Assembly (NCBI RefSeq): GCF_000203815.1
Contig: NW_004457690.1
Span: forward strand, 124,001-188,000
Reading direction: 5' to 3'
DNA from: Cavenderia fasciculata
Lineage: Eukaryota > Evosea > Eumycetozoa > Acytosteliales > Cavenderiaceae
DNA length: 64,000 bases
This document shows, in pieces, positions 12,213 through 24,000 of the stretch; positions within the stretch are counted from its first letter, which is position 1, and each line of letters starts with the position of its first letter. The position numbers and the translations under genes were made by a program. The notes below the pieces were generated by a model that did no database searches, had not been told where the DNA came from, and worked only from the letters and a program-made list of their open reading frames with translations.

Positions 12213-14073
12213 TTAAAATTGATGATCATCTTCCAATTGTAAAACCAAAAGATGTTCCTTGTCACAAAGAGCAGGAGTTGAGAATTTCATAGAGTATTCA
12301 CACTTTGATGGTTCTTGGACATCGTAGATCTTGTTTTCAGAGCCACATTCGACTTGAACCTTGAGACTACGCTTTGGTCCACCCCAACATTGAACACCAT
12401 TGGTAAAGGACATGGATGAGTGGTTTGGTCCCCATTCTTCGAATCTACCGAGACTGGTATGTCCTTGCTTGGAATTTTCAAATGGACACATGGTGTAGGT
12501 ATAGTCTTTGGTGGGTGCATCAAAACATCTTCCATAGAGTGGCAAGAAAACATTGTCTGGTCCCATATCAGTGATTAAAAGCTTTTCTAATTTCTCGGTT
12601 TGTTCAATATTGTCTCTTAATTGTCTATTCTTTTCTCTAAGTTCACGATCAATTTCTTCAATTTCTATAATAATAAAGAGAAATAAAATAAAAAAAAAGA
12701 GTTAATACTTAATAATAAATGTTAATGTGATATCTGTGATAGATAGATAGATAGACATAATAGAAAATAGATAACAACTTGACAATTCAGATATTTTAGA
12801 TTGTGGCAAGTATTGGCTTATAACATCAACAGCTGCTGATACCATTTCTTGCAATGTATCTAAAAGGGTTGCCTTTACTATTTTTCTATAAATATAAATA
12901 TATATATAGACAGAGATATATAAGTATAAAGGTAATTGTTTGGTGGATGGAGGTGAACATATACAGACAAAATAAAAAATAATAGAAACAAAATATAATA
13001 AGATGTGTATAAATAAAGTGAAGATGACGACGATGATGAATCTTACCATTTTTAGTTTCTTCTAATTGTGGATCTTCAGGTTCTTTTGGTTTTGGTTGAT
13101 CTACTTGTTGTTCTTCATCTTCATTGCTTACAACATTTGGTGTCATTCCAGTTTCTCCATCTACACCAAAAGTAAATGGTTCTGTTGTTGGTGTTGGTTT
13201 CTTCTGGTTGAGCAGTTTTATCTTGGGTGTCACCGTTGGCAGCTTGTTCAGTTTCATTTTGTTGTCTTTCAATTTGTTCCTTTAACTTTCTTTCAGCTTC
13301 AAGTTGTTCCTCTCTTTCCTTCTTTTTAGCTTCAAGAGCCTCCTTTGCAACTTCCAACTCTTTGATGGTTTGTTTCAATGGTTCGTGTTCCTTTCTAGAC
13401 TTTTCAAGTTCCTCCTTTTTAGTCTTTAATATTTCGACGGCTTCATTGATCATCTCTTCTTTAATCTTGAGTCCAGTTGTGTACTTTTGGATGGCTTCTT
13501 CTCTAGCCTTTCTCATTTCCTTGCTTAATTCTGCACAACTGTCTTGACATTTAATCAATCCTGATTGTTCATCAGATCCATCACAACAATCTAAAAAGTA
13601 AACCGAATAAATAAGATGATCACAATTCCTGAGCAGCAGAGTGAGATGAGTACATACCGCAAATACCATCATTGACCAAGATAGATGAGATCAATTGACC
13701 CTTGTATCCCTTATTCTTACAATAGAATTGACCATTTGAACATGCACTTGTGCCTGGTTCATCAGATCCATCTGGACAATCGCAATAGTCATCGTTGACG
13801 TAATCGATTGGGATCGTTTTACCCGATCCAAAGCATGTAAATGTTTCACCCTTATAATATTCTAATTCTAATAGTAGTAAACAAATATTGTAAGTATATG
13901 ATAGTGGTTATACCTATAAACTATTGCGTAGTTCATGTACAGTACATACTTTCAGGTGGTACACCAAATTGAGGTGATAACTTGTTCTTGTTGTTGTTAC
14001 CACTATCTTTAGTGCATTGTGAAACTGCAATAAATGCAACAATGATAATGAATAAAGAGAATAATAGTTTCAT
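12213..14073 (-). CDS. Glucosidase II beta subunit (PRKCSH/GTB1 family), with a possible frameshift
   Basis: This is the non-catalytic ER subunit that keeps glucosidase II in the ER and recognises N-glycan mannose. The start is at 14073, with signal peptide MKLLFSLFIIIVAFIAVSQC. Two LDLa-like repeats follow (CDCPDGSDEPGT, CDCCDGSDEQSG), then a long Glu/Lys coiled coil (KEMRKAREEA...EREEQLEAERKL) and an acidic/Pro linker. The C-terminal MRH domain has paired Cys (GRCFDAPTKDYTYTMCPF, GVQCWGG, KCEYSMKFSTPALC). At least six exons are needed. Near 13190-13220 the frame must move by one base, from ...DKTAQPE to KPTPTTEPFTFGVDG. The end (LLVLQLEDDHQF) lacks an HDEL-type signal. It shares a ~235 bp divergent promoter with the next gene. 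Identity is strong. Confidence 0.9.
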
Positions 14074-14307
14074 CTTTACTTTCTCTCTACCTCTTTTTCT
14101 ATCTGTCTAGATTAAAATTAAGTTCTTGAAGTAGCTGCAGCTTCAAGTTCATTAAAAAAAAAAAACTAAAAATAAAAATAAATTATCGTTACTTGTAAAG
14201 ACAGTGAATAAAGAGACTTTTGATTATAATCAATCGATTCGATTCATTATACAGTTCAATTTAGTTTTATAACATTTATTCAATGAAAGAGATAGAATAG
14301 AGCAACA

Positions 14308-17191
14308 ATGAAAAAAGAAAGTAATGGTGTTGTTGTCAACAATATGGCAACATCATCGTTTAGAGTGTCGATTGCATCAACCTATCAACCCTGTTATACA
14401 AAGTCTAGTTTGGTGTCAGAGAAGGATACTATTAGATCGACACCTTTTGGTTATAGTGGATCTTCTACTGTCAATGAATCAAGGGTCATTGTCAATTCGA
14501 CAATCCCTACACAACTGACTTGTTATCTTTATGATGGAGATTCTACTATTAAAGTATTAAAAGTATGTAACTAAACAATACGCGTTAAAGAAGATCTTGA
14601 TTCTTACTAACCAAATGGCCTATATATCATATAGATTATAAAATCGACAATACCTATACAAGATCATTGCACAATTGTTGATAAATCATCATTGTATCTC
14701 TTTGTTTTATTAACTGATTTCTCACTATGGTCTATTGATTTACACACTGATATTAATCAGTTGACCAATCAACAACCTACATCATCAACTACAATAGATG
14801 TTGATGAAGTTGGAAATGGAGGAGGGAAACGAAAATATCAAGATTTTCAACAAGATGGCGACGTTGTTGGTTTTAATACTACTATTGTTATGTTGGGAGT
14901 AGAACATCAATCTATATCTAATGTTGCTCGTTATATTGAAACATTGGATAATTTGGAATGGATATACTTTAATGGTACTAAATTGGTACTATTGTTCAAC
15001 ACTGATAATCGTCACTTGGAATTGATTCAATCCAAACTAGAATCTTTTTTCAAATCTGATATTGCAATTGAGGGATATATCATTACGAATCCAATCCAAG
15101 AAGAAGAAGAAGAACAAGAAATCATTTCAAGAAAACCATTCCTATTTACCATTCAAAAACAACAACAACCAACCGACATTACCATTGAAAATCACATCTA
15201 TTTTCGATTTGATACAATTCTGGTTGTATTAAAACAACAAAAACAAACATTTAATAATAAGAACCAACAACTCAAACTTGTAAATATTTTACCTCCCAAT
15301 AACCAAAACAACAAACAACAACTATTAAAAGTCTACAAATCAATATCTCCCAACAATCAAACTACCATTATTTTAAAATCTGAAAGTTCATCAGATCAAA
15401 TCGAATTCAATTTAAATCCAGATCATACAAATATATCAAAATTATTAATGGTCAATGTAAGTAAAGCAGCTTTTTTTAAAATTACATTGTACAAGAAAAT
15501 CACATTTTAATTTTTTCTATTCCCTTTTCATTTAATAGGATCTTATTATTTATCAATATAGAGGAAATCTATATTTTGTTAGATTATTTCAAAATGATGA
15601 TAGTACTACTACTACTACCTTTAAATACATTCAAGTTAAAAATCCTCCACATTGTAATGATGTAACTGATTTTTCAGTTGAACCCTTAAAACAACAAACA
15701 AATGGTAGTTCATATCAAATCTATATTCAATTTAAAAACTCTAAAATGAATATTTATAATATTATATTAGAGTATGAAAACCAAAAATCAAATAATAACA
15801 ATAATATTAATTTAATCGCTAACAAATCTTATCTCTATCTATTTAGAGGAGGAGATGATAAAAATTCAAAATGGTCACTATATACTGATGATTTAAAGCA
15901 AATTTCAAATCAATATAAAGATTTATTGACAAATGTAAAGACTGTTGATCACTCTATACTAGAAGTAAACAAGATTATGACAGTTTTATCGAAAAAACCA
16001 TTTCAATCAACAAAGTCACGTCCATTTACTTGTAAGGTCATTCCACTCTTGTCTCCAATTAATAATATCAATGGAAACCAATCGACTCTTTTGAGAATTA
16101 CCGTACATAATCATACAAAGATAGACTTGTCCAACAAGAATGGATGGTCCTTGTTAATTTCCTATAGGATAACAGATTTTCCTCTTAATTATACCTTTAC
16201 CACCGTTTTACCAATTGATTTATTATCAAACTCTTCATTGTAAGTAAAAATAAGAAATAATTATTTATCAAAAAACTTATATTTATTTCAAATTTTAAGT
16301 AATATACAGCATGAATTTGAATTACCATTAAATCAACCAATTCCATTTTCAATGTATATTATTTATCAAGTACCTTTTTTCAATGGAAAAGGAACTACTT
16401 TTCAAGTTGGACAAGTTACTCTAACACCTTTGGATTTTATGAATATATCAACTACCAATTACGGTAATACAACCATGAAAAGAGAAGGAATATTAGATTC
16501 AATTATTGAACTATTAGATTCCTCTTCCTCTTCATCTTCTTACTCTTCGACCTCTTCACCACCAACAACACCACCAATAACAACAACAAGGTACAACAAC
16601 ATTTTCAAACAAAAACTTCACATTCCCATCAAAAGTTACTCTTTTATGTCAAAGGGTGATTATTTGGAACAATTCTACAACTTTGTATTTTCAAAAAATA
16701 ATTTGGTTTCTCTTAAAGACATTACTACTCTATACTTGAATTCTACAAATATTGATAATATAATGATAAAAATGAATAGTATGTTTATTATTATTTTTAT
16801 TATTGTTATTGATCATGCTAACCCTAACCTTTTACTCTTTATAGGAATAGATGGTAAAACAAATTCAATACAATTACAATCAAAAGATTCAACTCATCTC
16901 TTTTTACAATCAATGTTATTAAAATTTATGACAAATGATATTGAATGTCCATTAGAGGCATTAAATAAGGACATGGAATCTTTTAAAGAAAAATTAAAGT
17001 TATGGATACAATCAAAAACAAGTACTAAAATATTGGCAGACAGAGCATTTTCACCTACAAACTCACCACCAAGGGGCAATCAACTTCAACAACAAACTCA
17101 TCCAATGTCTGCAGAAATCGAACAATTTACCAAACAATGTCAATCAATCATTAAAATTCAAGAAAGTTTTCACAATTTATTATCAATTTAA
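14308..17191 (+). CDS. Conserved protein resembling Fanconi core subunit FAAP100 (tentative)
   Basis: Five exons (starting 14308, 14635, 15539, about 16300 and about 16845) join with GT...AG introns into roughly 870 residues. The N-terminal half is beta-rich (SLYLFVLLTDFSLWSIDLH, LDNLEWIYFNGTKLVLLF), as expected of a propeller. A helical segment follows (LKQISNQYKDLLTNVKTVDH), then a beta-sandwich-like part (RITVHNHTKIDLSNKNGWSL, TTVLPIDLLSN, FELPLNQPIPFSMYIIYQ), a variable Ser-rich loop and a helical C-terminus (FTKQCQSIIKIQESFHNLL). This order (propeller, coil, GWSL-type sandwich, helical tail) is how FAAP100/FANCB proteins are built, but residue identity is low. FAAP100 stabilises the FANCB-FANCL ubiquitin ligase module for DNA crosslink repair. 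The gene model is firm; the function is a hypothesis. Confidence 0.7.
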
Positions 17192-17402
17192 TAAATAAAA
17201 CAAAAGAAATAAGAAATCGATGGCGATCATAACAAGCATCTTTTGGTTTTTTTAATTGTTTTTTTTTTATTATTAAGTTAGTTTGACTAAAACAGAAAAT
17301 GGGTCAACAAAAAAAATTAGGTCATAACTATTAATTATAATTATTGTAATTACTTTGATTGTTGGAACGGGGGGAGGTTGTTGATTGTTGTTGTTGGAAA
17401 TT

Positions 17403-17462
<60 letters not shown>

Positions 17463-17816
17463 GAGGTTTTAAAAATATGTACATTGGAAAAAAAAAGGAT
17501 AAAATGATTATATTAAAAGTTGGTTTGATTTGAGTTGATTTTTTTTTGTTGTAATTGTTGGGACTTGTTGTTCTGTTTTTCACATTGAAGTATAATCCTA
17601 TCTACTGTTGGTTTGCAAGGAAAAGGGAAGGGTTGGTTGGGGGGGGGGAGGGAGGAGGGAATATGGCATAGAATATTCCCAATTGTATTACGATATATTA
17701 TTTCGAATCAATTATAATTTGTGTGATTGATGAAATAGACAGCGCCGAGTTGGAGAAGGTTCTTCTTGATATATGAGAGAGAGGGAGGGATGGGGGAAGG
17801 ATATCTTTGATATTTT
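17192..17816. other. Intergenic between convergent genes, with GTT tract
   Basis: 3' flanks of the FAAP100-like gene and the RING gene. It contains a (GTT)n tract (listed separately) and G-rich patches at 17640-17660 and 17785-17800. The open frame on the minus strand here is only the CAA reading of the tract plus AT-rich DNA, so I do not call a gene. Confidence 0.6.
17401..17463. repeat. (GTT)n / (AAC)n microsatellite, about 20 copies
   Basis: A nearly perfect trinucleotide tract that would read as poly-Gln on the minus strand. It sits between two convergent genes and is not attached to any conserved frame, so it looks like a noncoding simple repeat. Confidence 0.85.
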
Positions 17817-19388
17817 TTAATTCTTGAAAATTCTAAAGAGAGAAAAATATGGTCGGTGTCCAACAATTTGTGAAGTTTGAGCGTTGATAATGCAGGTGAA
17901 GTTTTCACGATTGTAACTGTACTTTACAAAGTACACTGGAAGGAATGCTCTTTGAGAGGCAACAGTTTGGATGGAGGTTTCGACAAAGGTATCTTTATAG
18001 GTTCCCATTGGAATGGTGTGATGGAGTTTCTCCTCGCAAGCCTCACGATCCAATTGCTTGACCTTTCTTTGAGTAGTATCCCAAGCATTCTTTTCATCTA
18101 CCATATAAGCAAGAGTAAGTATACGTGGATCGGGTGTCATTGATTCATTGTATCCAAGGAGTTTAACTTCCCAACTATTCATTTGATTCAATAAATCCTT
18201 ATCAATTAATTTTTCATTTGCAATGGTTGATTTACAATATCTAAAAAAATAAAAATAAAATAAAAAAGGAATGAATAAGAAATTGTAATATATCATATAA
18301 TATATCTATCATACCTATGAGAAAAAATGTTTTCCTTTTTTGACCATCTCTTTTCAAACTTTGTATTTGCCAATATAGTATTACTGTTTGTGATTTGTGG
18401 AATTGGGCTGGCACCAGTTACAATGTAGGCACCATAGTTGGTTTGAGTGCATGCTTCAAAAACCCAATATGGAAGATACACAGCCTTTACGTAGCGGACT
18501 GTAAGGTTTTGATTCAAGTCTGATGGTGCAAACCACAATGATCCAATCCAATCTCTGAAAATTGTAATTGCCTTTTTCTTTGTAATATTAAATGGTAAAT
18601 AAGCTGGTGGATCTGGTTCATCCTATTTAAAAAATATATATATATTAGTATCAAAGGTAATAAATATAACCCTTTTTTGTTTTGCACATACTTCTTTTTC
18701 AATATGATGTTCAACATCAAAATCACTTCCAGATGAAATCATAATGTTATGGTTACTATTCTTTCCTCTATGAGCTCTTTCACAACAATCTCTACATAAA
18801 AATGATAAGCATTGTTCACATTTTCTTGTTACTCTTTTATCAAGACATGAATCTAAAGTAGATTAGAAGGAAATTAAATTAATATATACCAAAAGACTAT
18901 TATTTGTTATTATAATTACCACAAAATTTTGGACAAAAATCAAAGGCTCTTTTAATACTATCACTAATGTTTGACAAGTCTCTATTGACGGGCAAACTAT
19001 CCAAACCTTTTTCAGTCAATTTGGTGATTGCTCGACAAACAGGACATGTGATACTTTGATTAATATTTAATTCAGGTAGACATGATGTGCAGAAAGAATG
19101 GAGACATGATAACATTAAAGGTCTCTTTAATAAATCCAAACAAACTGGACACTAAAATTAAATAAATAAATTATTATTAGTAACCAGTTATTTGTTTCCT
19201 TATACTTATATTTTACATACTTGAAGGTCTCTAGATAACGTAGAAATAAACTTGAATAAACTTTTGTTGTGTCTGTATTCTTCATCTCCGCTACTATCAC
19301 TAATGTCGTCGTTCTTTCCATAATGAGGTGGCTGATTCTTAACCATCATCAAGGTTGCAATAATTGGTGGAAGATCAATATCTGTCAT
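17817..19388 (-). CDS. RING/B-box zinc-finger protein with a prokaryote-like C-terminal domain
   Basis: The start is the ATG at 19388 (MTDIDLPPIIATLMMV). A RING finger follows (CPVCLDLLKRPLMLSCLHSF, CTSCLPEL, CPVCRAI), then a B-box-like zinc site (CDSCLDKRVTRKCEQC, CRDCCERAHRG). This N-terminal half is TRIM-like and suggests an E3 ubiquitin ligase. The C-terminal half is different: YLPFNITKKKAITIFRDWIG, SLWFAPSDL, VRYVKAVYLPYWVFEA and, near the end, LPVYFVKYSYNRENFTCIIN, INAQTSQIVGHRP. I know this pattern (PF.I.K..A...F..W...WFAP.D, YLPYW.FDA, LPVW...Y....Y...VNGQTGKVVG) from bacterial zinc-ribbon proteins of unknown role. Five or six exons join in frame and no breaks were seen. The substrate is unknown. 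Confidence 0.85.
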
Positions 19389-21013
19389 TGTTTTGTTGTG
19401 TTGTTGTTGTTGTTAAAAGTCTCTGGTGGTTTTGATGATTTTTCTGTTGATTTGATGATCCTCTGACTAACTTTTTGCAAAGTTTTGGTTTGTTGTGGCC
19501 TTGGAAAGATATGTGATTTATATATAATACAGTTGTGGTGGTTGGTTGGTTGGTTGGTTGGTTATAATTTATACAAAATAATGATAATAATTATCGATCA
19601 ACTATTTAAAGTTTGGTATTATTATTATTCTCAGAGGAGAAAGAAGAAGATATAGTATAGGGATAGAATATTCTATGTACAATGGCGTAATAATATAATA
19701 TATAAAAAATATTTACAGAGAGTTTATATTAAAACATATAAAGGAGGATCAGCAAGTGATAATATACAAAAATGATGATGAATGATTAAAAACGTTGAAT
19801 AATTTATACAGAAAAAAAAGGGTACTATATATGTATAATATAATAATAAATAATATATATGATAGTGTAAATATAGAAAAGGGTAAAACTAGCTAGATCA
19901 CAATTGTCATAAGAGTATATTTATATATAAAAGGTAAAAGGAATATTTAAAATAAAAGAAAAAAAGATGCAAGGGTAGTAGTATATATGTTAATTAAAAG
20001 GGAGGGAGCGGGAGGAAATTATTAAAAAAAAAATAAAAAATATTATTATTGGTAGTCTAGTCAGCTTCAAAAAAAAGGGTGGTATTATATTAACCTAGTT
20101 TGTGTGGTATCAAAAAAAAACAAACACCTAGGTGTTATTGTGGGGAGTAGTAGTAATGAAGTGAGTGAGTGATAGAGAGAGAGAGAAATGAATGGTGAAC
20201 GGATGAATAGTGAACGGTGGGTTGTTGTAAAATATGTATCCTCTCTCTTGCCAGTTATGAGTTGAATTTCCTTTTAAAAAACTTGTTGTTGTTGTTGTTG
20301 ATGATGTGAATAGATAGAGAAGAGATAAAAAGTAAATGGTGAAGCGGTAGTGTTATGCTAATTATAATATATATAAATGGTGAATAGGTTGTGATTAAAA
20401 GATATGATATGATTTCTCGTATTTAAATAATTGGAGAAGCAGATTTATATAATAAATGTATCTCTTAAACAAACAAACAAACAACACAATATATATACTG
20501 ATGTTTTCTTTCTTTGTTTTTCTCTGTCTGTAGTTTTACTTTGTATATATCTTATCACAATAGAATAAATAGAGTAGTAACTAATAATAAATTAATTTAT
20601 TAAGGGGGGTTGACTTTTAAATCTTTGCAGCTGAGGACCAATCCCTCAATAAAAATCACAATTCAGAGAACCCAATTGTATTGTCCAAAAAGGACGAGAC
20701 CAAAGTTCCCAACATTTTTTTTTATGTTTGGGATTTTTTTTGGGAAGAAGAAGATGTGATGGAAAACCGATCGTGTGGTTGTCAGCTGATCGGAGAATCA
20801 ATTTTGGCATGTTTGTGTGTGGGGGATGACTATCAGTTTGATTGATTTATTGTTGGAACGTTGAGTTGATTGGTTTTTATCGGTAATAACAACATCAATC
20901 AAAACTTGGATAAAAACAAAATAAAGATTCTTTATAATTCTATTTATTATTATACATAAGGGAAAAAGGTTGGGATTTAAAAAAACGAGTATCTATCTTA
21001 TCTTTCTCTTGAT
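19389..21013. other. Intergenic, 1.6 kb
   Basis: Upstream of the RING gene and downstream of atg11. It is AT-rich with GGTT repeats (19538-19560), GAGA runs and homopolymers. A GC-richer patch at 20590-20720 contains a short GTCC...GGAC palindrome. No coding frame or RNA gene was recognised. Confidence 0.55.
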
Positions 21014-24000
21014 TTAAAATGATTTGGCAACCAATAATTCATGATAAGTGGTTCCTGTTGGTAATCCATAGATATTGCTTGAATCAGCATTCATTGTATT
21101 AATTTCAATTATAGTTCCAATTATGCATGATTTCTTTGCTCTAAAGTTTAAAAAAAAAGAAATGGTTTAATTAGAAAAACTATTGTTTTTTTTTGTTTTT
21201 TTTTGTTTTTTTTTATAACTTACACTTCATCTTGGAAAGAATCTAAACAATCAGGAGAGAGATAATAATTTGGTGAGTTTATATTTACAGCTTCATATAC
21301 ATTATTTTTGACAAAGTAAAAGATTGCAGTCTTGCTGTGTCTAAAGTTGGCAAGGATTGCATTTTCATCGTTTTGGTTGTTCATGAGAATGTCGACAGAG
21401 AGAGACTCTAGTGATCTAATCTTATCGTTGAGGTCTCGAATATGGTTGGTTTGACCTTCAAGCGTGTTTTCGAGTGTGAGAATGTTTTCCTTTTGTTCCA
21501 TGAGTGATTTGACGAGGAGTGAGTGAGAGATTTCTCCTGGTCGTTGTCCCAATACAATATTTGATATTTGACGCAAACTTGCATTGGATTTGTTGGCATC
21601 CTCTGTCTTGCTGGCCAAATCCTTTTCCTTTTTCTCGAGTTCTTGATCGAGTGATGTGCACAAGACATCCTTTTCAGAGAGCGATTCTTGCAACTTTTCA
21701 ACTTGGTGAAGACTATTTACATAATTGACATTGGTGCTTTCGTATTGTGCCTCTAGTTTTTGTATCTTTTGATTTTGTTGGACCGTTTGTTCCTTGAGGG
21801 TCTCCATTTGCACGACATTGTGCTCCAATGTTCTTTGTAGTTCCTTGATCTTTGCGAGGAGTGTATTCTTTTCGTTTGATCCACTCGATTTGCTAACATT
21901 GAGTTGTTGATCCAAATCTTGGTTCTCTGTTTGCAACATTTCAATGGTAGCTTGACTACGCTCCAATTCAGCAGTGACATTTGCATTTTCACTTGTGAGT
22001 GACTCTATATCGGATTGTTGTTGAGCAATGGTAGAGGTGTGTTGAGTAATCGTTGAGGAATGCTCTGCAATCACGGCCTTGAAAGAATCAATCTCGGTTT
22101 GATGGGTAAAGTTTTGGTTTTCAAAGTCTGATAGATTCTTTTTGATGGCTTCGTCACGCTCTGCCAACTGTTTGGTCATATTTTGTACTCTTTCTTGCAT
22201 GGTGTCGACTATTGCTCTCATTGACTTTTGCTCTTCCTTGTGTTGGTCCAACTCGATTTGTGACTTGTGGATCGATTCTGACGAGTTTTGTTCAATTTCT
22301 GAACGTTCGGATTGAAGTTTCTTGGTGATACCTTCCAACGTCTTGATGGCTACCTCGTTCTCCTTGATGGTTGCCTCATTCTCTTTGATGGTCACTTCAT
22401 TCTCTTTGAGTTGGAGTTCCGACGATGAGATAATCTCATCCTTTTGCTTCATATCGTTGGTCAAGTCGTTCATTTGGTTCTGAACAATCGAGATGATAGT
22501 GTCCTTGGAGCGGATAGTGTCGAGTGCGTCTTCCAACTCTTTTTGCAGCTGTTCCTTGGCCTGCATCATCTCGGTCAGACGAGAATGCGACTTGTCCAAC
22601 TCCTTTTCATACTCTTGAAGAGTGCTGTTTAATCGCTCGATTGAATCTACACTCTCGCTACTCTTGGCATCCAAGACCATACGCATAGTTGCCAATTCTT
22701 CGTTGGCAACCTTGAGTTGGCGAGTAAGTTTCTCAGACTCGTAACGCAAGTCTTCATTCTCTACTTGGCCATGTGATCTCTCCTCGGACAGGTCATCAAG
22801 TTGGCTTGTCAACTCCGAAATCTTAAACGTGTAATCAGAGGATTGCTTGGCGATTGTCTTGTCCATTGACGCAATCTTTTCCTCCAACATCTTGGTTGAC
22901 TCTTCCAATCGACGCACCTCCTTTTCAGATTGCTTGAGTAGGTCGTTGAGGTTAACGATTGCAATCTTTCCACTCTCCAACTCGTTGCCCAATCCCAACA
23001 CCTTGTTCTCCAAATGTCCAATGATTGTACTCTTTTCATTGAGTAGTTTGGTGTTGCTTTCTTGTGATTCGATCGACGACGAGTTGCTGATTTCAATAAA
23101 CTGTTCGTGACGTGCAATTTGTTGCTTGAGCTCTTTAACGTCGTTGGATAGCTCTTGCTTGTCAGTGTTTGCCTTTTTCAACTCGACTGTCAACAATTCA
23201 ATCGATTCGGAATCTTCATCCTGCTTGTCCTCCTTTTCCTGTTTCAATTGTTGAATCTTGGTTTCCAACTCTTCGATTTGTTTCTTTTTGATGGTATTCT
23301 CCAATTCATGTTCTCTAATCTTGTTTGACAATTCGCTTTCGTGAGACTGAAGTGTATCAATGTGCTTTTGTTGTGAGGCACTCTCCAACAACAACTTTGA
23401 AAGCTCTTGTTTCTTGTCATCCAATTCTTTTCGAACCTCTTCGATTTGATTCTTTCTAAACTGATCAGATGTGACACTATCACTCTGGAATATTCTTGAT
23501 TTCTCTAATAAATCTCTATATTTTTCATCTGCTTTTGATGCCATTAAAAAGGTTGATTGTAATTTCATTTCCAATGATTTAATTTTTTCTTTTTGTTGTG
23601 ATTCCTAAATAAAAAATAAATAAAAAGAATAAGTAAGTATATAAAGAAATGGAGTATCTATTTGTATGTTTTTCTTTTTTGGTATGTTTGACTTACTAAT
23701 ATTTTTGAATCTAAATTGGAAGATTTATCAACAAAAGTAGAGCCAGTAGAAAAATCTGTTTTTTTGTTGTTGGGATTTGTTCTATTCATATTGATTTGAT
23801 CAAATCCATCGATTAAAGCAAAATCATCTTCTACATCACTATTTCCACCACTATTATTTGAACCTGTCTGTTGTTGTTGTTGCTGCTGTTGAAAACCAAT
23901 GATTGGTTGAGATAAAACAGATTTAATTCTTGGAGCTGAATCTGACATGAACGTACCACTATTATTAATAATGTTACTACTTGTGTTGTTGATTTGTAAC

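Noticed and set aside
17401-17583. Minus-strand open frame ending in poly-Gln
   Set aside because: The Gln run is the (GTT)n microsatellite; the rest is AT-rich DNA between two convergent genes.
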